This document shows positions 36,696-48,707 of a stretch of 64,000 bases of DNA, in pieces. Where the stretch lies: NCBI GenBank assembly GCA_017311185.1, contig JAESUZ010004802.1:372001-436000 (forward strand), written 5' to 3'. This DNA is from Proteles cristata cristata. Its lineage: Eukaryota > Chordata > Mammalia > Carnivora > Hyaenidae. Below the pieces are notes generated by a model, which was not told where the DNA came from, did not search any database, and saw nothing but the letters and a program-made list of their open reading frames with translations. Within the stretch, counting starts at the first letter, position 1. Each line of letters starts with the position of its first letter. A program made the position numbers and the translations under genes.

Positions 36696-37762
36696 AGAGT
36701 CTCTTTATTCAGGTGAGGGAGGGGCACTGCTAGCCAGATTTTATCTTCACTTTGGGTTTCTTCCAGAAGACCAAAAATTGCCTGGAATTCTAGATATCCT
36801 GTACAGTATGTGAAAAAGAAGGAAGTGTTCTAGTTTTTAGGGGGAAAAACCCTTCTCCCACAATTTCAGCATGCCGCCAGCAGTGACTTTCAATGAGGGC
36901 AGCTATGAAAAATACATAGAGGATGACTGTGCCATTAACCAGGTGCAATCTTTCAAAACTATCATAAATTTCAGTGATAGGTGCCAAGTCTTCGTTGATG
37001 ACTCAGGGGCTAAACCCATTCATCAGCCTGACAGAGACAAGTAAGAAACTAAGTAGGAACATGATAGTCCGTTAGGGATGGGAGCCACCTGTTAGATTTT
37101 TCAGACGTGTCATTTGTGAAGGAGGATGGATAATTTGAAATTCTGTGTCCCTCATCTATGATTTCTTATGCTTATAATGAAATTTTATGTGGTTCCTTGC
37201 AGATTTTATTCACTTTGGCTTGAAATAAAAAATATATTAGCATTCAAGTATTTATTATCCAAAGCATATGTTATTGCTGTCTAAGTTTCAAATGAATTAA
37301 AATTAAAAGCAGTTTTTAAAATCTACGTTCCCATATATCTCCCCTCCCCACCCCCCACCCCCGACCAAGAAACAAAAAAGAGAAAGCACTTGAGTAAAAT
37401 GGATACTGTGTGGGAGGTTGCTAATGACAAACTTAAACTCAAGAAGAACCTTTTAGATTAAGGGTGGGGTCTGAGACTGTGATGAATTTCCTCACCTTTC
37501 AATTTGTTGTTATTCTCTGGTTTTCACTACTCAAGAATCTTACCCTTGTCTCCGAGAATGTTCCTTTACAGCAGATGGTGATAATGCTTCCCCTGTGCAT
37601 GCAAGGGTATACAAAACCTAGAAACCATTCAAACAAAATAGTAAAAAGTTCTTAACATTATTTATGCAAGAGGTGGGGGTCCTAGAAATAGGGCCCAACT
37701 GACCCTGAATCCTTCCCCCTAGGGTGGTAGAATTGATAGATGCTCTCTAGAAGATCCCATCT

Positions 37763-37950
37763 GGGGGCGCCTGGGTGGCTCAGTCAGTTAAGCTTTCAAC
37801 TTTGGCTCAGGTCATGATCTCACAGTTGGCGAGTTCAAGTCCTGCATGGGGCTGTATCGGTAGCTCAGAGCCTGGAGCCCACTTCGGGTTCTGTCGCCCC
37901 CTCTCTCTTCCCGTCCTCTCTCTCTCAAAAGTAAACATTAAAAAAAATTT
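37763..37950 (+). mobile_element. SINEC
   Basis: Flanked by tagaagatcccatctg (16 bp) on both sides, which suggests a young copy. Confidence 0.94.
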
Positions 37951-38008
37951 AGAAGATCCCATCTGAAAGGAGCCCAGCTTCTATAAGACCGGAGGAAGCA
38001 CTGATTTC

Positions 38009-38237
38009 TTTTTTTTTTAATTTTTATTTTTTAATGTTTTATTTATTTCTGAGAGAGAGAGACAGCGTGAGCAGGAGAGGGTCAGAGAGAGAGGGAGATA
38101 CAGAACCCGAAGCAGGCTCCAAGGCTCTGAGCTAGCTGTCAGCACAGAGCCCGACACGGGGCTCAGACCCACGAACCATGTGATCATGACCTGAGCTGAA
38201 GTTGGACGCTTAACCAACTGAGCCACCTCGGCGCCCC
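38009..38237 (-). mobile_element. SINEC
   Basis: Opposite orientation to the copy 58 bp away. Flanked by cactgatt(t/c)ct. Confidence 0.93.
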
Positions 38238-38486
38238 AACACTGATTCCTTAAGCTGTGACTAGACGACCCTTCTAGAAAAAAATGTCAGGTGAATTTCC
38301 AACAGAGATACAACAAAGGTTACCTTAAGACCCTTTGGGTCCAAGTGGTTTCTGTCTACTTGCAAGGTAGATCCTGTTCCTAAAACCTCTGTATTTTTCA
38401 GGTAATTTTCATTGTACAGCTTGTTTTTTTGTTGTTGTTGTTTTTACATCATTGACTTCATCAGACTTACAACTAAAAGCCTTTTA

Positions 38487-38707
38487 GGGGCACCTGGGTG
38501 GCTCAGTTGGTTAAGCATCTGACTCTGGCTTAGGTCAGATCTCATGGTTTGTGGGTTCGAGCCCTGCATCAGGCTCTGTGCTGACAGCTCAGAGCCTGGA
38601 GCCTGTTTTGGATTCTGTGTCTCCCTCTCTCTCGTCCCTCCCCAACTCATGCTCTGTCTCTCACTGTCTCAAAAAATAAACTATAAAAAAATTTTTTTTT
38701 AAAAAAA
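38487..38707 (+). mobile_element. SINEC
   Basis: Flanked by a(a/g)agcctttta. Confidence 0.92.
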
Positions 38708-38771
38708 GAGCCTTTTATATCTTTTTAAAATGTAACCCACCTTTATGGACTGGTTAAGAAATTGGCATTTT

Positions 38772-38988
38772 GGGGACGCCTAGGTGGCTTAGTCGGTTAA
38801 GCATCCAACTTTCGCTTAGGTCATGATCTCGTGGTTCGTGGGTTCAAGCCCCGCATCAGGCTCTGTGCTGACTGCCAGCTCAGAGCCTGGAGCCTATTTC
38901 AGAGTCTGTATCTCCCTCTCTCTCTGACCCTCTCCTGCTCACGCTGTCTCTCTCTCTCTCTCTCTCTCCTAGAAATATAAAGAAAGAA
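38772..38988 (+). mobile_element. SINEC
   Basis: Flanked by aagaaattggcatttt. Contains an expanded (TC)n near 38946-38970. Confidence 0.93.
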
Positions 38989-39139
38989 AGAAATTGGCAT
39001 TTTTATTTTCCCAAGATTGTTTTATGTATTTATTTATTTGTTCATCTCTCTTCCCTTGTCCTTTGTCACTCCATGTAGATGCCATATCTCCACAAAGCCC
39101 TGTACCATTGCTCAGTTAGATTAGTACCTTGAGTGCACT

Positions 39140-39360
39140 TACCACATCCAGGAATAGAGCATAAGACTTGAAATCAGAGAGCCTAGATTTATGTTCTGAC
39201 TTTTTCACTTAATAACTGTGGGGCTATATTTCTAAACCTCCATTTCATATTTCATCATGTATAACTTGAGGCTAAAAGTATCCACACTTCAAAAGTTGTT
39301 TTGAAAGGCTAAGTGAGAAGTCCATAAAAATGCTTTGCATACTGTAAATCACAGTACACA
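39140..39360 (+). repeat. MIR
   Basis: The head gcataagacttgaaatcaga and the tail gaaaggctaagtgagaagtc are in MIR order, diverged. Confidence 0.5.
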
Positions 39361-39438
39361 TGTCAGGAACTGTTATTCATTTTTCTCTTCGTGACTGGCC
39401 CCCAAGATGATGCTGAATTAACATGAATGACTGCTCTC

Positions 39439-39648
39439 GGGGCGCCTGGGTGGCTCACGGTTAAGCGGCCAACTTCAGCTCAGGTCATGATCTCACGGCC
39501 TGTGGGTTCAAGCCCTGTGTCGGGCTCTGTGCTGACAGCTCAGAGCCTGGAGCCTGTTTCAGATTCTGTGTTTCCCTCTCTCTCTGCCCCTTCCCAGGTT
39601 GTGCTCTGTCTCTCTCTGTCTCAAAAATAAATAAACGTTAAAAAAAAT
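39439..39648 (+). mobile_element. SINEC
   Basis: Flanked by the 16-bp duplication aacatgaatgactgct. Confidence 0.94.
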
Positions 39649-40639
39649 AACATGAATGACTGCTATATCTTTTCCATTTGGCATCCAAACTGTCTGAGTG
39701 TAGTTGGTAAAAAGGCAGTGTTTCTGTTCAGTTGGTCATCTGCTCCGGGTCAAATACTGATTCTTCAGCCAATGGCACAGGAAGTTCGCACTTGAGCTGT
39801 CATTCATTCAAAGACCAGGATAGGCAGGGGGCGCACTCCTTCCGAGAGTCTTTCCTGAATCCTGCTGGCGTCATGCCAGCCTCCCCCTCGGATGCACCAG
39901 GCTTGCAAGCCTGCCCACCTGCTCCGCTACACGCGATGAAGATTAAACCTTGGTTAAGGCATGAACACTTTTTCTTCAAAGACTCTAGTATGAAACAACC
40001 AATTAACGGGAAGGGACAGGGTATGAGAATGTACAAGATGAGTGAATGTAGAACATTGGCACAGAGTTTCTGAGAAAAAGGGACCTGGTTAAATATCACA
40101 TGCTCATATTTCGTATTGTGGGGCCAATCAGCATATTTTTACCCATTGATTTTAGGGCACCTCTGTTCTCCTCCGCATAAGAGAGTTCAAGCACCTCCCA
40201 CTAAGTGTGGGTTCTCGTGTGTGTAATATATATAGTTTTTAGAAAGTGTCTTTAGGAGGTCAGCCTGTCCAGTTTGTCCTTCGGTGGAGGGGATAGGGTT
40301 ATGCTTACATTACACTAGTGGCGTGACTGTAGTAGCCTGTCTCAGAGCACCTCTCCCTCTCCTGTCGTGATATGTCCCTTGTATCCAGCCCACATCCCTA
40401 CCCTGAGAACACAAACTCTATTTATTCCCGATTGTCCTCCACTAACAAAGGTTCCGATGAGAGACAGGGAAGCATTCACATGCAGTGCCTGACTCTTGGC
40501 AGAAAACAACTGGAGAGAACCCTTTCTGAATTACTGTGAAACATGTAAATGCTTAACTACTTTGCTTAGGCTAGATCTGAGTTAAGTGGAGGACTTCAGG
40601 AAATTATATCCATTCATTTTTAAAATTGGTGGTTCAGCA

Positions 40640-40697
40640 TTTTTTAAAGTTTATTTATTTTGAGAGAGAGAGAGAGAGAGAGAGAGAGGAGGAGAGG

Positions 40698-40741
<44 letters not shown>

Positions 40742-40865
40742 CCCAAGCAGGCTTTGCACTGTCAGTGCAGAACAAGACGTGGGGCTAGAACTCACAAACC
40801 ATGAGATCATGACCTGAGCTGAAATCAAGAGTTGGTTCCTTAACTGACTAAGTCACCAGGGGCCC
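40640..40865 (-). mobile_element. SINEC with expanded GA repeat
   Basis: Flanked by ggtg(g/a)ttcagca. The GA stretch at 40661-40739 is strongly expanded. Confidence 0.92.
40661..40739. repeat. (GA)n microsatellite
   Basis: A purine run of about 79 bp, largely GA dinucleotides, inside a SINE. Confidence 0.9.
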
Positions 40866-40967
40866 TGGTGATTCAGCACTTTTTTTATGTGGAGTATTTG
40901 AATTTTCTCTAAGTTGTTGTAATGTTCACGTTGCTGTTCCTAAAGAGAAGTTCTTTCTCATATCTTT

Positions 40968-41050
40968 TTAAAAAAATTTTTTTTAATGTTTATTTTGAGA
41001 GAGACAGAGAGGGAGAGACAGAGTGTGAGTGGGGGAGGGGCTGAGTGAGT

Positions 41051-41084
<34 letters not shown>

Positions 41085-41209
41085 ATGTGAAGCAGGCTCC
41101 AGGCTCAGCTGTCAGCACAGAGCCCAATGCAGGGCTCAAACTCACAAACCACGAGATCATGAATTGAGTAAAGTCAGACACTTAACCAACTGAGCCACTC
41201 AGGCGCCCC
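40968..41209 (-). mobile_element. SINEC
   Basis: T-rich left end, (GA)n at 41057-41084, head ending aggcgcccc. Confidence 0.92.
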
Positions 41210-41569
41210 GATAAACCTATTTTAAAAAGAAAACAGAGCACGAGTACAGTGCATCAACTTGTGACCCCCAAATGCATCTGTGTTAATACCCAAAAATATA
41301 TATGTACAAATCTCCAAAGATAGCTTGGAGCAATGGAAATAAAACAGTCTTTGATTATTTTATTATTCTTAGTTTATCTACAAAGTGCCTGACACCCCGT
41401 ATGCTATTAATAACAAACATTTAAAAGAATGAAAGCAATTATAATAATAGTATTAGAATGGATTTACTAGGAAGGCAGCAATTTGTGTCCATTTTGTTCA
41501 CTGATATACAGTGCTAGACACATGGTAGCCATTCACTAAGTGCTTGCTAATAAGTGAATGAGTCCCGCA

Positions 41570-42325
41570 GCCTGGTAAGAAGATCAGCCTGTGGAGTGTG
41601 GAGTTACAGAGCTGGGCTTCAGTCCTAACTGCACCATTTGCTGGCTGAGTAATCTGGCCAAGTTATTTAACTTCTCTTTGCTTCAGATTTCTCATCTATA
41701 GAATGAGGGTAAAACAGTGCATGTCTGTATTAGTTTCCTCTTGCTGCTGTAACACATGGCCATAAATTTAGGGGCTTAAAACAACAGTGATTTATTATCT
41801 TATAATTCTAGATCTTAGTAGCTGCAAAATCAGGGGGTTGTCAGGGCTGTGTTCCTTCTGGAGGCTCTAAGGGGAAATCCACTTCCTTGACCTTTATGGC
41901 TTCTAGAGGCAGCCTGCATTTTTTTGGCTGGTGGCCCCTTCTGCCATCGCCAGGCCAAAAGGGAAACATCTTCACAGTTTCTCTGTCTGACCTCTATTTG
42001 TCATCACATCTACTACTCTGACCTGGCTCCTGCCTCTCTTTGTAAGATCCCTTGTGATTATGTTGGGTCCACACAGGTAATCCAGGACACTCTTCCCATC
42101 TCAAGATCCTTAGCTTAATCACATCTGAAAAGTCCCTTTTGCCGTGTTAGACCACATAGTTACAGGTTCTGGGGATTAGAATGTGGACAGATTTGGAGTA
42201 ACACTATTCTGTCTACCACACTGCTTTATTTAGTGGTTGTGAGGATTTCATGAGATAATTCATACTATAATTTTGGACCAATGCCAGGAATATTATAAAT
42301 ACTCAATAACTGTTAGCCTTTATTA
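41570..42325 (+). repeat. MIR split by a younger repeat
   Basis: The left half (41570-41725) ends aatgagggtaaaacagtgca and the right half (42228-42325) begins tagtggttgtgaggatttca. The repeat at 41726-42222 lies between. Confidence 0.65.
41726..42222 (+). repeat. Ancient interspersed repeat inserted in a MIR
   Basis: It runs from tattagtttcctcttgctgc to ctgtctaccaca, of the same class as 14023-14397. The MIR sequence resumes right after it, which fixes the borders. Confidence 0.6.
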
Positions 42326-42492
42326 CTTTATTACTATAGAGGAACAATACCCATGCTGTTTCTCAGAAATCAGAGCTCCAACCTCACATAAAAAATTTGT
42401 AAAGATGCATAGATTATCTGTATGTGCCCTTAAGAAGTATAGCTTGGAGAGAACATAAAGAAACTTTACTTGAAAGTAGGACAGTATGTATT

Positions 42493-42711
42493 GGGGCATC
42501 CGGGTGGCTCAGTTGGTTAAGCTTCTGACTCTCAGTTTGATCTCAGGTCATGATCTCATGGTTTATAATATCAAGCCCCGCATCGGGCACTTAAAATGAG
42601 GAGCCTGCTTGAGATCCTCTCTCTCCTTCTCTCTGCCCCTCCCCTGCTCATGCATGCACATGTGCACACTCACTCTCTGTCTCAAAATAAGTAAACAAAC
42701 TTTAAAAAAAA
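42493..42711 (+). mobile_element. SINEC
   Basis: Head ggggcatccgggtggctcag; A-rich tail. Confidence 0.9.
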
Positions 42712-42784
42712 AGAAACAGTGGGATTATATTAATACCACTTGCTTCTGTTGCAGCTAACCTACACTAGGGTCCTGGCCCTGGAT

Positions 42785-44045
42785 TTATGCTTTCTTATGT
42801 TTATTATTGAGATATAATTCACTTACATATAATTCACCATTTTAAAGTGTACAATTTAGTGGTTTTTAATATATTCACAAAGTTGTACAACCACCACTAC
42901 CATCAAATTTCAGAACATTTTCATCATCCTCGCAAAAAAAACACACACTCATTAGCAGTCACTTCCGTTTCTCCCCTTCCACCAGCCCTTGGCAACCACT
43001 AATCTGTACTTTCTGTCTCTATGGATTTGCCTATGAATCTATAAAATTTTTTAATAGTTAAAAGGTTTGTATCTTTTTTGTTTTGTTTTGCTTGCTTTTG
43101 TCGAGAAAAGTAAGATTATGGTTTTGTTTGAAACAAAACATAAGCAACCACCCACACCTGCCCAGCCTCTCTCCTGCCCCATGGGGATGCGGAGACCGCT
43201 GGTGCTGAACAGGCTGGCCCAGGCTGAAGGAGCAGAAGAGCCAGAACTCTCTGTGTGTGAGCTTCCTCAGAGCCAGAGAGGAAGGGCATTTGGGAATGGA
43301 GTTTGGCTTCGTGAGGCAAAAAATAAAACTAAAAAAACTCAGTACATGTGCCCACTTTATAAATGGTGGCCAAGAGGTTGGAGCCATCTCTGGCAGTTGA
43401 CCATTTTATAAATGGAATCCTACAATACAGGACCTTTGTGTCCGGCATCTTCTATTTAGCTTCATGTTTACAAGATTCATGTATGTTGTAGCATGTGCCA
43501 GCACTTGATTCCTTTTTATGGCTGAGTAATATTCTATTGTATAGATATATCACACTTTATCTGTTCATCAGTTGATGGATATTTGGGTTGTCTCTACTAT
43601 GGGCTCTTATGAGTAATGCTGCTCTGAACATTTGTGTACAAGTTTTTGTATGACATTGGGATGCATACCTTGGAATGGAATTCTCTTGAGTATAGAAGGA
43701 GGAGCGGAATTTGGGGTCATATAGTAATCCTGTGCTTAACTTTTTGAAGAACTGCCAAACTATTGTCCACAGAAGCTGCACCATTTTACATTCCCACCAG
43801 CAGTGGCCAAGGGCCCTGATTTCCCCACATGCTCACCAACGCTTGTTCTCTTCCTTTACTTTTTTATTTTTAAAAAACTTTTAGCACCATCCTGGAGGGC
43901 AGGAAATAGCACTGTGGCTTGGCTTTGCATTTCTCTAATAGCTGATGATCTTGAGCATCCTTTCGTGTACTTGCTGGCCATTTACTTCTTTTCTTTGGAG
44001 AAATGTTTCTTCAGATCCTTTGTCCATTATTTAATTGGGCTCATA
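42785..44045 (-). mobile_element. Old L1 3' part, interrupted
   Basis: The 3' UTR lies at 42785-43032 and the end of ORF2 at about 43400-44045. A foreign block of about 360 bp sits between them. Confidence 0.65.
43033..43400 (-). mobile_element. Unidentified insertion inside an old L1
   Basis: The L1 match stops at about 43032 and resumes at about 43400. The block is T-rich at its left end and otherwise of ordinary complexity, which would suit a retroposed transcript in minus orientation. The ORFs in it (109 and 114 codons) have no recognisable domain. Confidence 0.4.
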
Positions 44046-44189
44046 CTTTTTGAAACCATAAAGTAACAGTATGATTAATACAGCATTTAGTCAAATAGTC
44101 ACTCTCTATTTTAGTTCCGGTTCAGTCTTATGTAGCAATTAGGCCCATAAATACTACGATAGTATTATGAAAATGAAGTTTCTCGGTTA

Positions 44190-44612
44190 TAGTATCAATT
44201 CGGGCTCTCAGAAAAACACAGTCAATGGGAGCGCTATAGCTACATCTGTAGTGTCTGTCTATGCACGGGATTTGTATATATTAAGGAATTGGTCTGTGCA
44301 GGTGTGCGGGGAGCAGGTGGCCAGTCTGAAATCCACAAGACAGGCTGGCAGGCTAGAAACTGAGGCAGGATTTCTGTATTGCAGAACTGAGAATTCCTTT
44401 CTGTCCAGCAAACTTCAGATTTTGTTTTTAAAACCTTACACAGATTGAATGAGTCCATGCACATTATCATTGGTAATCTCTTTAAAGTCAATTGATTATA
44501 AACATTCATCCTATATACAAAATACAGCACCATCTAGATTACTGTTTGACCAAACAACTGTGCACCGGAGCCTAGACAAGTTGACACATAAAATTAACCA
44601 CCACGGTTTCTT
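44190..44612 (+). repeat. Ancient interspersed repeat next to exon 5
   Basis: It ends with gttgacacataaaattaacc, a familiar mammalian repeat end, only about 28 bp before SCARB2 exon 5. Class not assigned. Confidence 0.5.
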
Positions 44613-44639
44613 AAAATGATCATATTCACTTATTTTCAG

Positions 44640-44731
44640 AAAAATGGGACTAATGATGGAGACTATGTTTTTCTAACTGGAGAAGACAATTACCTTAACT
44701 TTACAAAGATTGTGGAATGGAATGGAAAAAC
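44640..44731 (+). CDS. SCARB2: SCARB2 (LIMP-2) exon 5
   Basis: This exon encodes residues about 205-235, starting K-N-G-T-N-D-G-D-Y-V-F-L-T-G-E-D and ending W-N-G-K-T. It is 92 nt, starts in phase 0 after ttttcag (44633-44639) and ends in phase 2 before gtaagt (44732). It carries the sequons N206 (N-G-T) and N224 (N-F-T), both known LIMP-2 glycosylation positions. An ancient interspersed repeat reaches to about 28 bp upstream of the acceptor. The intron that follows is 15.5 kb and contains the endogenous retrovirus and an older L1. Confidence 0.97.
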
Positions 44732-45451
44732 GTAAGTGTAATGATTGATTTTTAACAATTTTTAAAATTTAAAAATTTAAAAATTTTTGTTTAAATTGCA
44801 TGTCCACTTATGCATTATTTCAAAAGAATTTTAACACTGTCAATTTTGGGATGAAAACTCTATAGATATGTAAAATATCTTTATAATTACTAGTTTATAA
44901 ATCAGGATTGAGGCGACACACTTTACAAATGAAATATTAGTGCTCCATAGATTGATCTTGGCTAGGCATGAATTACAAGTGGTGGTAAGTTTCACTTTCC
45001 AGGTGGTCATTGAATGATGTGTAGCTGCAACACAGATACTTTAAAACCACTTTGATTTGGGGAAGAGGGAAGTGTTTCTCTTTTTAATAGCGATTGTGGA
45101 CTGTTCATGTATTTTTCTTTAAAAATAAAATACATTCGAGTTCACTATTATGGTATTTCAGAAATGTTTTTTTTTTTTTTTAACATTTATAACTTATAAA
45201 CAAACTATTTCTAAAAAGGAGCCAAGGCAGTTTGCAATAAAGCTATATAGAAGACAAGATAATGTCTTTAAGTCAGGAATTAGAAACCTTGGAGAGAAAA
45301 GGAGAGTATTTCTTTAGAAACTGAGGTAAAAGGAATTCTGTTCTTGAACATTAAATTCCTAACCAAGCATCCCAGAAATGTATGAAAAAAATGGTATGGA
45401 ATATAAGGGAACCCTCTCTACTACCTTCACAATTTTTCTGTAAATATCAAC

Positions 45452-45667
45452 TATTTTTATTTTTTTAATGTTTATTTTTTTATTCGAGAGAGCGCACACA
45501 CAAGAGGGGGAGGGGCAGAAAGAGAGAGAGACACACAGAATCCAAAGCAGGGTCTAGGCTCCTAGCTGTCAGCACAGAGCCTGACCCGGGGCTCAAACTT
45601 GTGAACCCTGAGATCACGACCTGAGCCAAAGTTGGATGCTCAACCAACTGAGCTACCCAGGCGCCCC
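45452..45667 (-). mobile_element. SINEC
   Basis: Flanked by aactattt on both sides. Confidence 0.92.
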
Positions 45668-45926
45668 TTAAACTATTTGTAAATAAAAAGCTTATTTAAA
45701 TTTTAAAAAGTACACATATCCATGTACATAAACATATATTTGTGGGTGTGTACACACACACAGACCAACACGTACACCAAAATAGATAAGATCCTGAGAG
45801 AATATGTTGGAAACTGTCAACAGTGTGGCCCCTGGAGGACCAGCAGCTGGCTCCAGGGAAAGTTACTTATAAATAGGATATAGCTGGATTTTGTTTTAAA
45901 CTCAATCTGTTATTCTCTTCCCAATC

Positions 45927-46161
45927 TTTTATTTTTTATTTATTTATTTTTTTTAATGTTTTATTTATTTCTAGGAGAGAGAGAGAGACAGTGTGAGCAG
46001 GGGAGGGTCAGAGAGAGAGGGAGTCACAGACTCTGAAACAGGCCCAGGCTCTGAGCTGGCAGTCAGCACAGAGCCCGACGCGGGGCTCGAACCCACGAAC
46101 CGCGAGATCATGACCTAAGCGAAAGTCGGACGCTTAACCGACTAAGCCACCCAGGCGCCCC
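45927..46161 (-). mobile_element. SINEC
   Basis: Flanked by ctcttcccaatctttta. Head close to the felid consensus. Confidence 0.94.
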
Positions 46162-46529
46162 TCTTCCCAATCTTTTAATAGCAGAGCTCAATCCGTTTAA
46201 ATATTTATAGTTATTGATACAACTATAATGATATATTATTTAATATATTAGATTTTTTTCTGGTTTATGTCTATTCTATCCTCAGATTTTATGGTTCATA
46301 TTTAACATTTTGTCCTGACGAGATTGAAAGTTGTTTATTGTCTCTTCTCCTCCCAAATAGTAATGTTACCCATTTTGTAACACATTATACCCATCTTCCA
46401 TGCTGTTCTTGCCTTCAGCTTGTTTCACATTCTCTGGAAGCCAAATATAAACAGAATGTTTATCATTTTATAGTAAATTCTTAATTAAATGTACCAATGT
46501 ATTTTATTAAATTTTTTCTTCTTTGTGCA

Positions 46530-46650
46530 TTTTTATTGAAAGTCTACTTAGTTGACATACAATGTAACATTAGTTTTAGGTGTAAAATATAGTGATTCAT
46601 CACTTCCATACAACACCCTGAATTGTGCACTCCTTAATCCCCATCATCTA
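46530..46650 (-). mobile_element. Old L1 3' end fragment
   Basis: The sequence ttgacatacaatgtaacatt onward is an L1 3' end lying head-to-tail with the 3' end of L1 copy C. Confidence 0.6.
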
Positions 46651-46859
46651 CTTTTTTTATTATTTTAAGTTTTTATTTAAGTTCTAGTTAGTTAACATAT
46701 AGTGTAATATTGGTTCCAAGAGTAGAGTTTAGTGATTCATTGCTTACATATAATGCCCAGTGCTCATCATGACAAGTGCCTTCCTTAATACCCATCACCC
46801 ATCTAGCCCATTCCCCCACCCACCTCCCTCCATCAACCCTCAGTTTGTTCTCAATAGTG

Positions 46860-47066
46860 TTTTTTTTAAACATTTATTTATTATTTTTGAGAGAGAGAGA
46901 GAGAGCAGGGGAGGAGCAGAGAGAGAGGGAGACACAGAATCTGAAACAGGCTCCAGGCTCTGAGCTGTCAGCACAGAGCCCGATGCAAGGCTCAGACCCA
47001 CGAACTGTGAGATCATGACCTGAGCCAAAGTCAGATGCTTAACTGACTGAGCCACCCATGTGCCCC
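46860..47066 (-). mobile_element. SINEC inside L1 copy C
   Basis: Interrupts the 3' UTR of the L1. Confidence 0.92.
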
Positions 47067-47303
47067 ATGTTCTTTATAGTTAAGAGTCTCCTATGGGTTG
47101 CCTCCCTCTCTCTTATTTTTTTCCCTTCCCTTATGTTCATCTGTTTTGTTTTCTTAAATTCCATATGAGTGAAATCATGATATTTGTCTTTCTCTGAATG
47201 TCTTGTTTGCTTAGCATAATACACTCTACCTCCATCTATGTTGCTGCACATGGCAAGATTTCATTCTTTCTAATGGCTGAGTAATATGACATTGTATTTA
47301 TGT

Positions 47304-47305
<2 letters not shown>

Positions 47306-47339
<34 letters not shown>
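47306..47339. repeat. (AC)n microsatellite
   Basis: About 17 dinucleotide units inside L1 copy C. Likely length-polymorphic. Confidence 0.9.
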
Positions 47340-47341
<2 letters not shown>

Positions 47342-48217
47342 CATCTTCTTTATCCATTCATCATTCAATGGACATTTGGGCTCTTTTCATTATTTGGCCA
47401 TTGTTGGTAATGCTGCTATAAACCTCAGGGTGCATGTGTCCCTTCAAATCAATATTTTTGTATCCTTTAGGTAAATATCTAGTAGTGCAATTGCTGGGTC
47501 ATAGGGTAGTTCTATTTTTAACTTTTTGAGGAACCTCCATATTGTTTTCCAGAGTGCCTGCACTAGTTTGCATTCCCACAAGCAGTGTTTTCCTTTCCCT
47601 GCATTCTCACCAACACCTGTTGTTTCCTGTGTTGTTCATTTTAGCCATTCTGACAGGTATGAAATGGTATCTCATCATGGTTTTGATTTGCATTTCCCTG
47701 GTTATGAGTGATGTTGAGCATCTTTTCATGTGTCTGTTAGCCATCTGGATGTCTTCACTGGAAAAATGTCTTATTCATATCTTCTGCCGATTTCTTAACT
47801 TTATGGATGTTGAGTTTGATAAGTTCTTTATAGGTTTTGGATACTAACCCTTTATCAGATATGTCATTTGCAAAGATATTCTCCCATTCCATAGGTTGCC
47901 GTTAAATTTTGTTGACTGTTTCCTTCTCTGGGCAGAAGCTTTTTGGCATAATGATATCCCAATAGTTCATTTTTGCTTTTGTTTCTCTTGCCTCCAGAGA
48001 CATGTCTAGTAAGAAGTTGCTATGGGCAGTGTCGAATAGGTTGCTGCCCATGTTTTTCCCCAGTATTTAAATGGATTCCGGTCTCACATTTAGGTCTTTC
48101 ATCCATTTTGAGTTTATTTTTCTGTGTGATGTAGAAAGCTGTCCAGTTTCATTCTCCTGCATGTTGCTAACCAGTTTTCCCAACACCATTTGTTGAAAAG
48201 ACTGTCTTATTTCCAGT

Positions 48218-48667
48218 TGTGGGAGCCCGACAGTGACCACAAGAAAGCATGGTTAGGGACGCGGGGATGTGCCTGCACACGGGGCTCCCTGCCTGGGCAA
48301 GGCATGCCTGCAAACAGGATGCTCTGCCAGGAGGCCTGCACACAGTATCCAAGTTTAATGGTCCGCTTGCAAACGAGGGAACATGCCCTCCTTAGAAATA
48401 AGGAGAAGGCTGGAATTGTGAGCAGGCCTCTTAGGAAACATGTTGCGATCACTTCCTCTCTTTGCTCCCCCCTGTCCTTGAAATGTGTTTGGCTACTTGC
48501 TCTTAATTGGTAAAGGAATGCATCTTGTAGATTTCAGTTTGTATCCAGTTACCGGGTATAAAATAAACCGCAACAGGGACTTGCGTAGAATTGTTCCTCC
48601 GGCCGGAGTTGTGTCTGTGTCTGTCTTTTGTGTGTGTCTTGTCCTTTGTGTCATTTCGTCCGCAACA
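48218..48667 (+). repeat. ERV 5' LTR
   Basis: This 450-bp LTR begins tgtgggagcccgac and ends ccgcaaca (TG...CA). Compared by eye with the 3' LTR it has three substitutions and two extra segments: 14 bp at about 48249-48262 and 4 bp (ctct) near 48457. A GT-rich tract follows the poly(A) signal. Confidence 0.93.
48557..48567 (+). promoter_or_regulatory. LTR TATA box overlapping the AATAAA poly(A) signal (5' LTR)
   Basis: The sequence tataaaataaa contains a TATA box and an AATAAA hexamer that overlap. The same motif is in the 3' LTR at about 54016-54026. This arrangement implies a very short R region and lies in SCARB2 sense. Confidence 0.75.
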
Positions 48668-48669
48668 TC

Positions 48670-48688
48670 TGGCGTCCAAACGCGGGGC
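48670..48688 (+). other. ERV primer binding site, lysine tRNA type
   Basis: The site tggcgtccaaacgcggggc starts 2 nt after the LTR. It resembles the tRNA-Lys(1,2) primer site of betaretroviruses, with two mismatches and one extra A by my comparison. Confidence 0.75.
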
Positions 48689-48707
48689 AGAGGGCGAACG
48701 AAACCGA

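Larger units (their letters stand above)
36490..44639 (+). other. SCARB2 intron 4
   Basis: This 8,150-bp phase-0 intron is packed with SINEs of both orientations, an old L1 and other ancient repeats, all listed separately. The stretches 36700-37760, 38240-38480, 39660-40639 and 41215-41565 contain nothing I can identify. Confidence 0.85.

Noticed and set aside
40661..40739. Repeated units as a CRISPR array
   Set aside because: This is a GA microsatellite inside a SINE. There are no spacers, and the DNA is mammalian.
43067..43411. 114-codon ORF
   Set aside because: It lies in an unidentified insertion within an old L1, includes A-rich low-complexity parts and has an overlapping ORF on the other strand.
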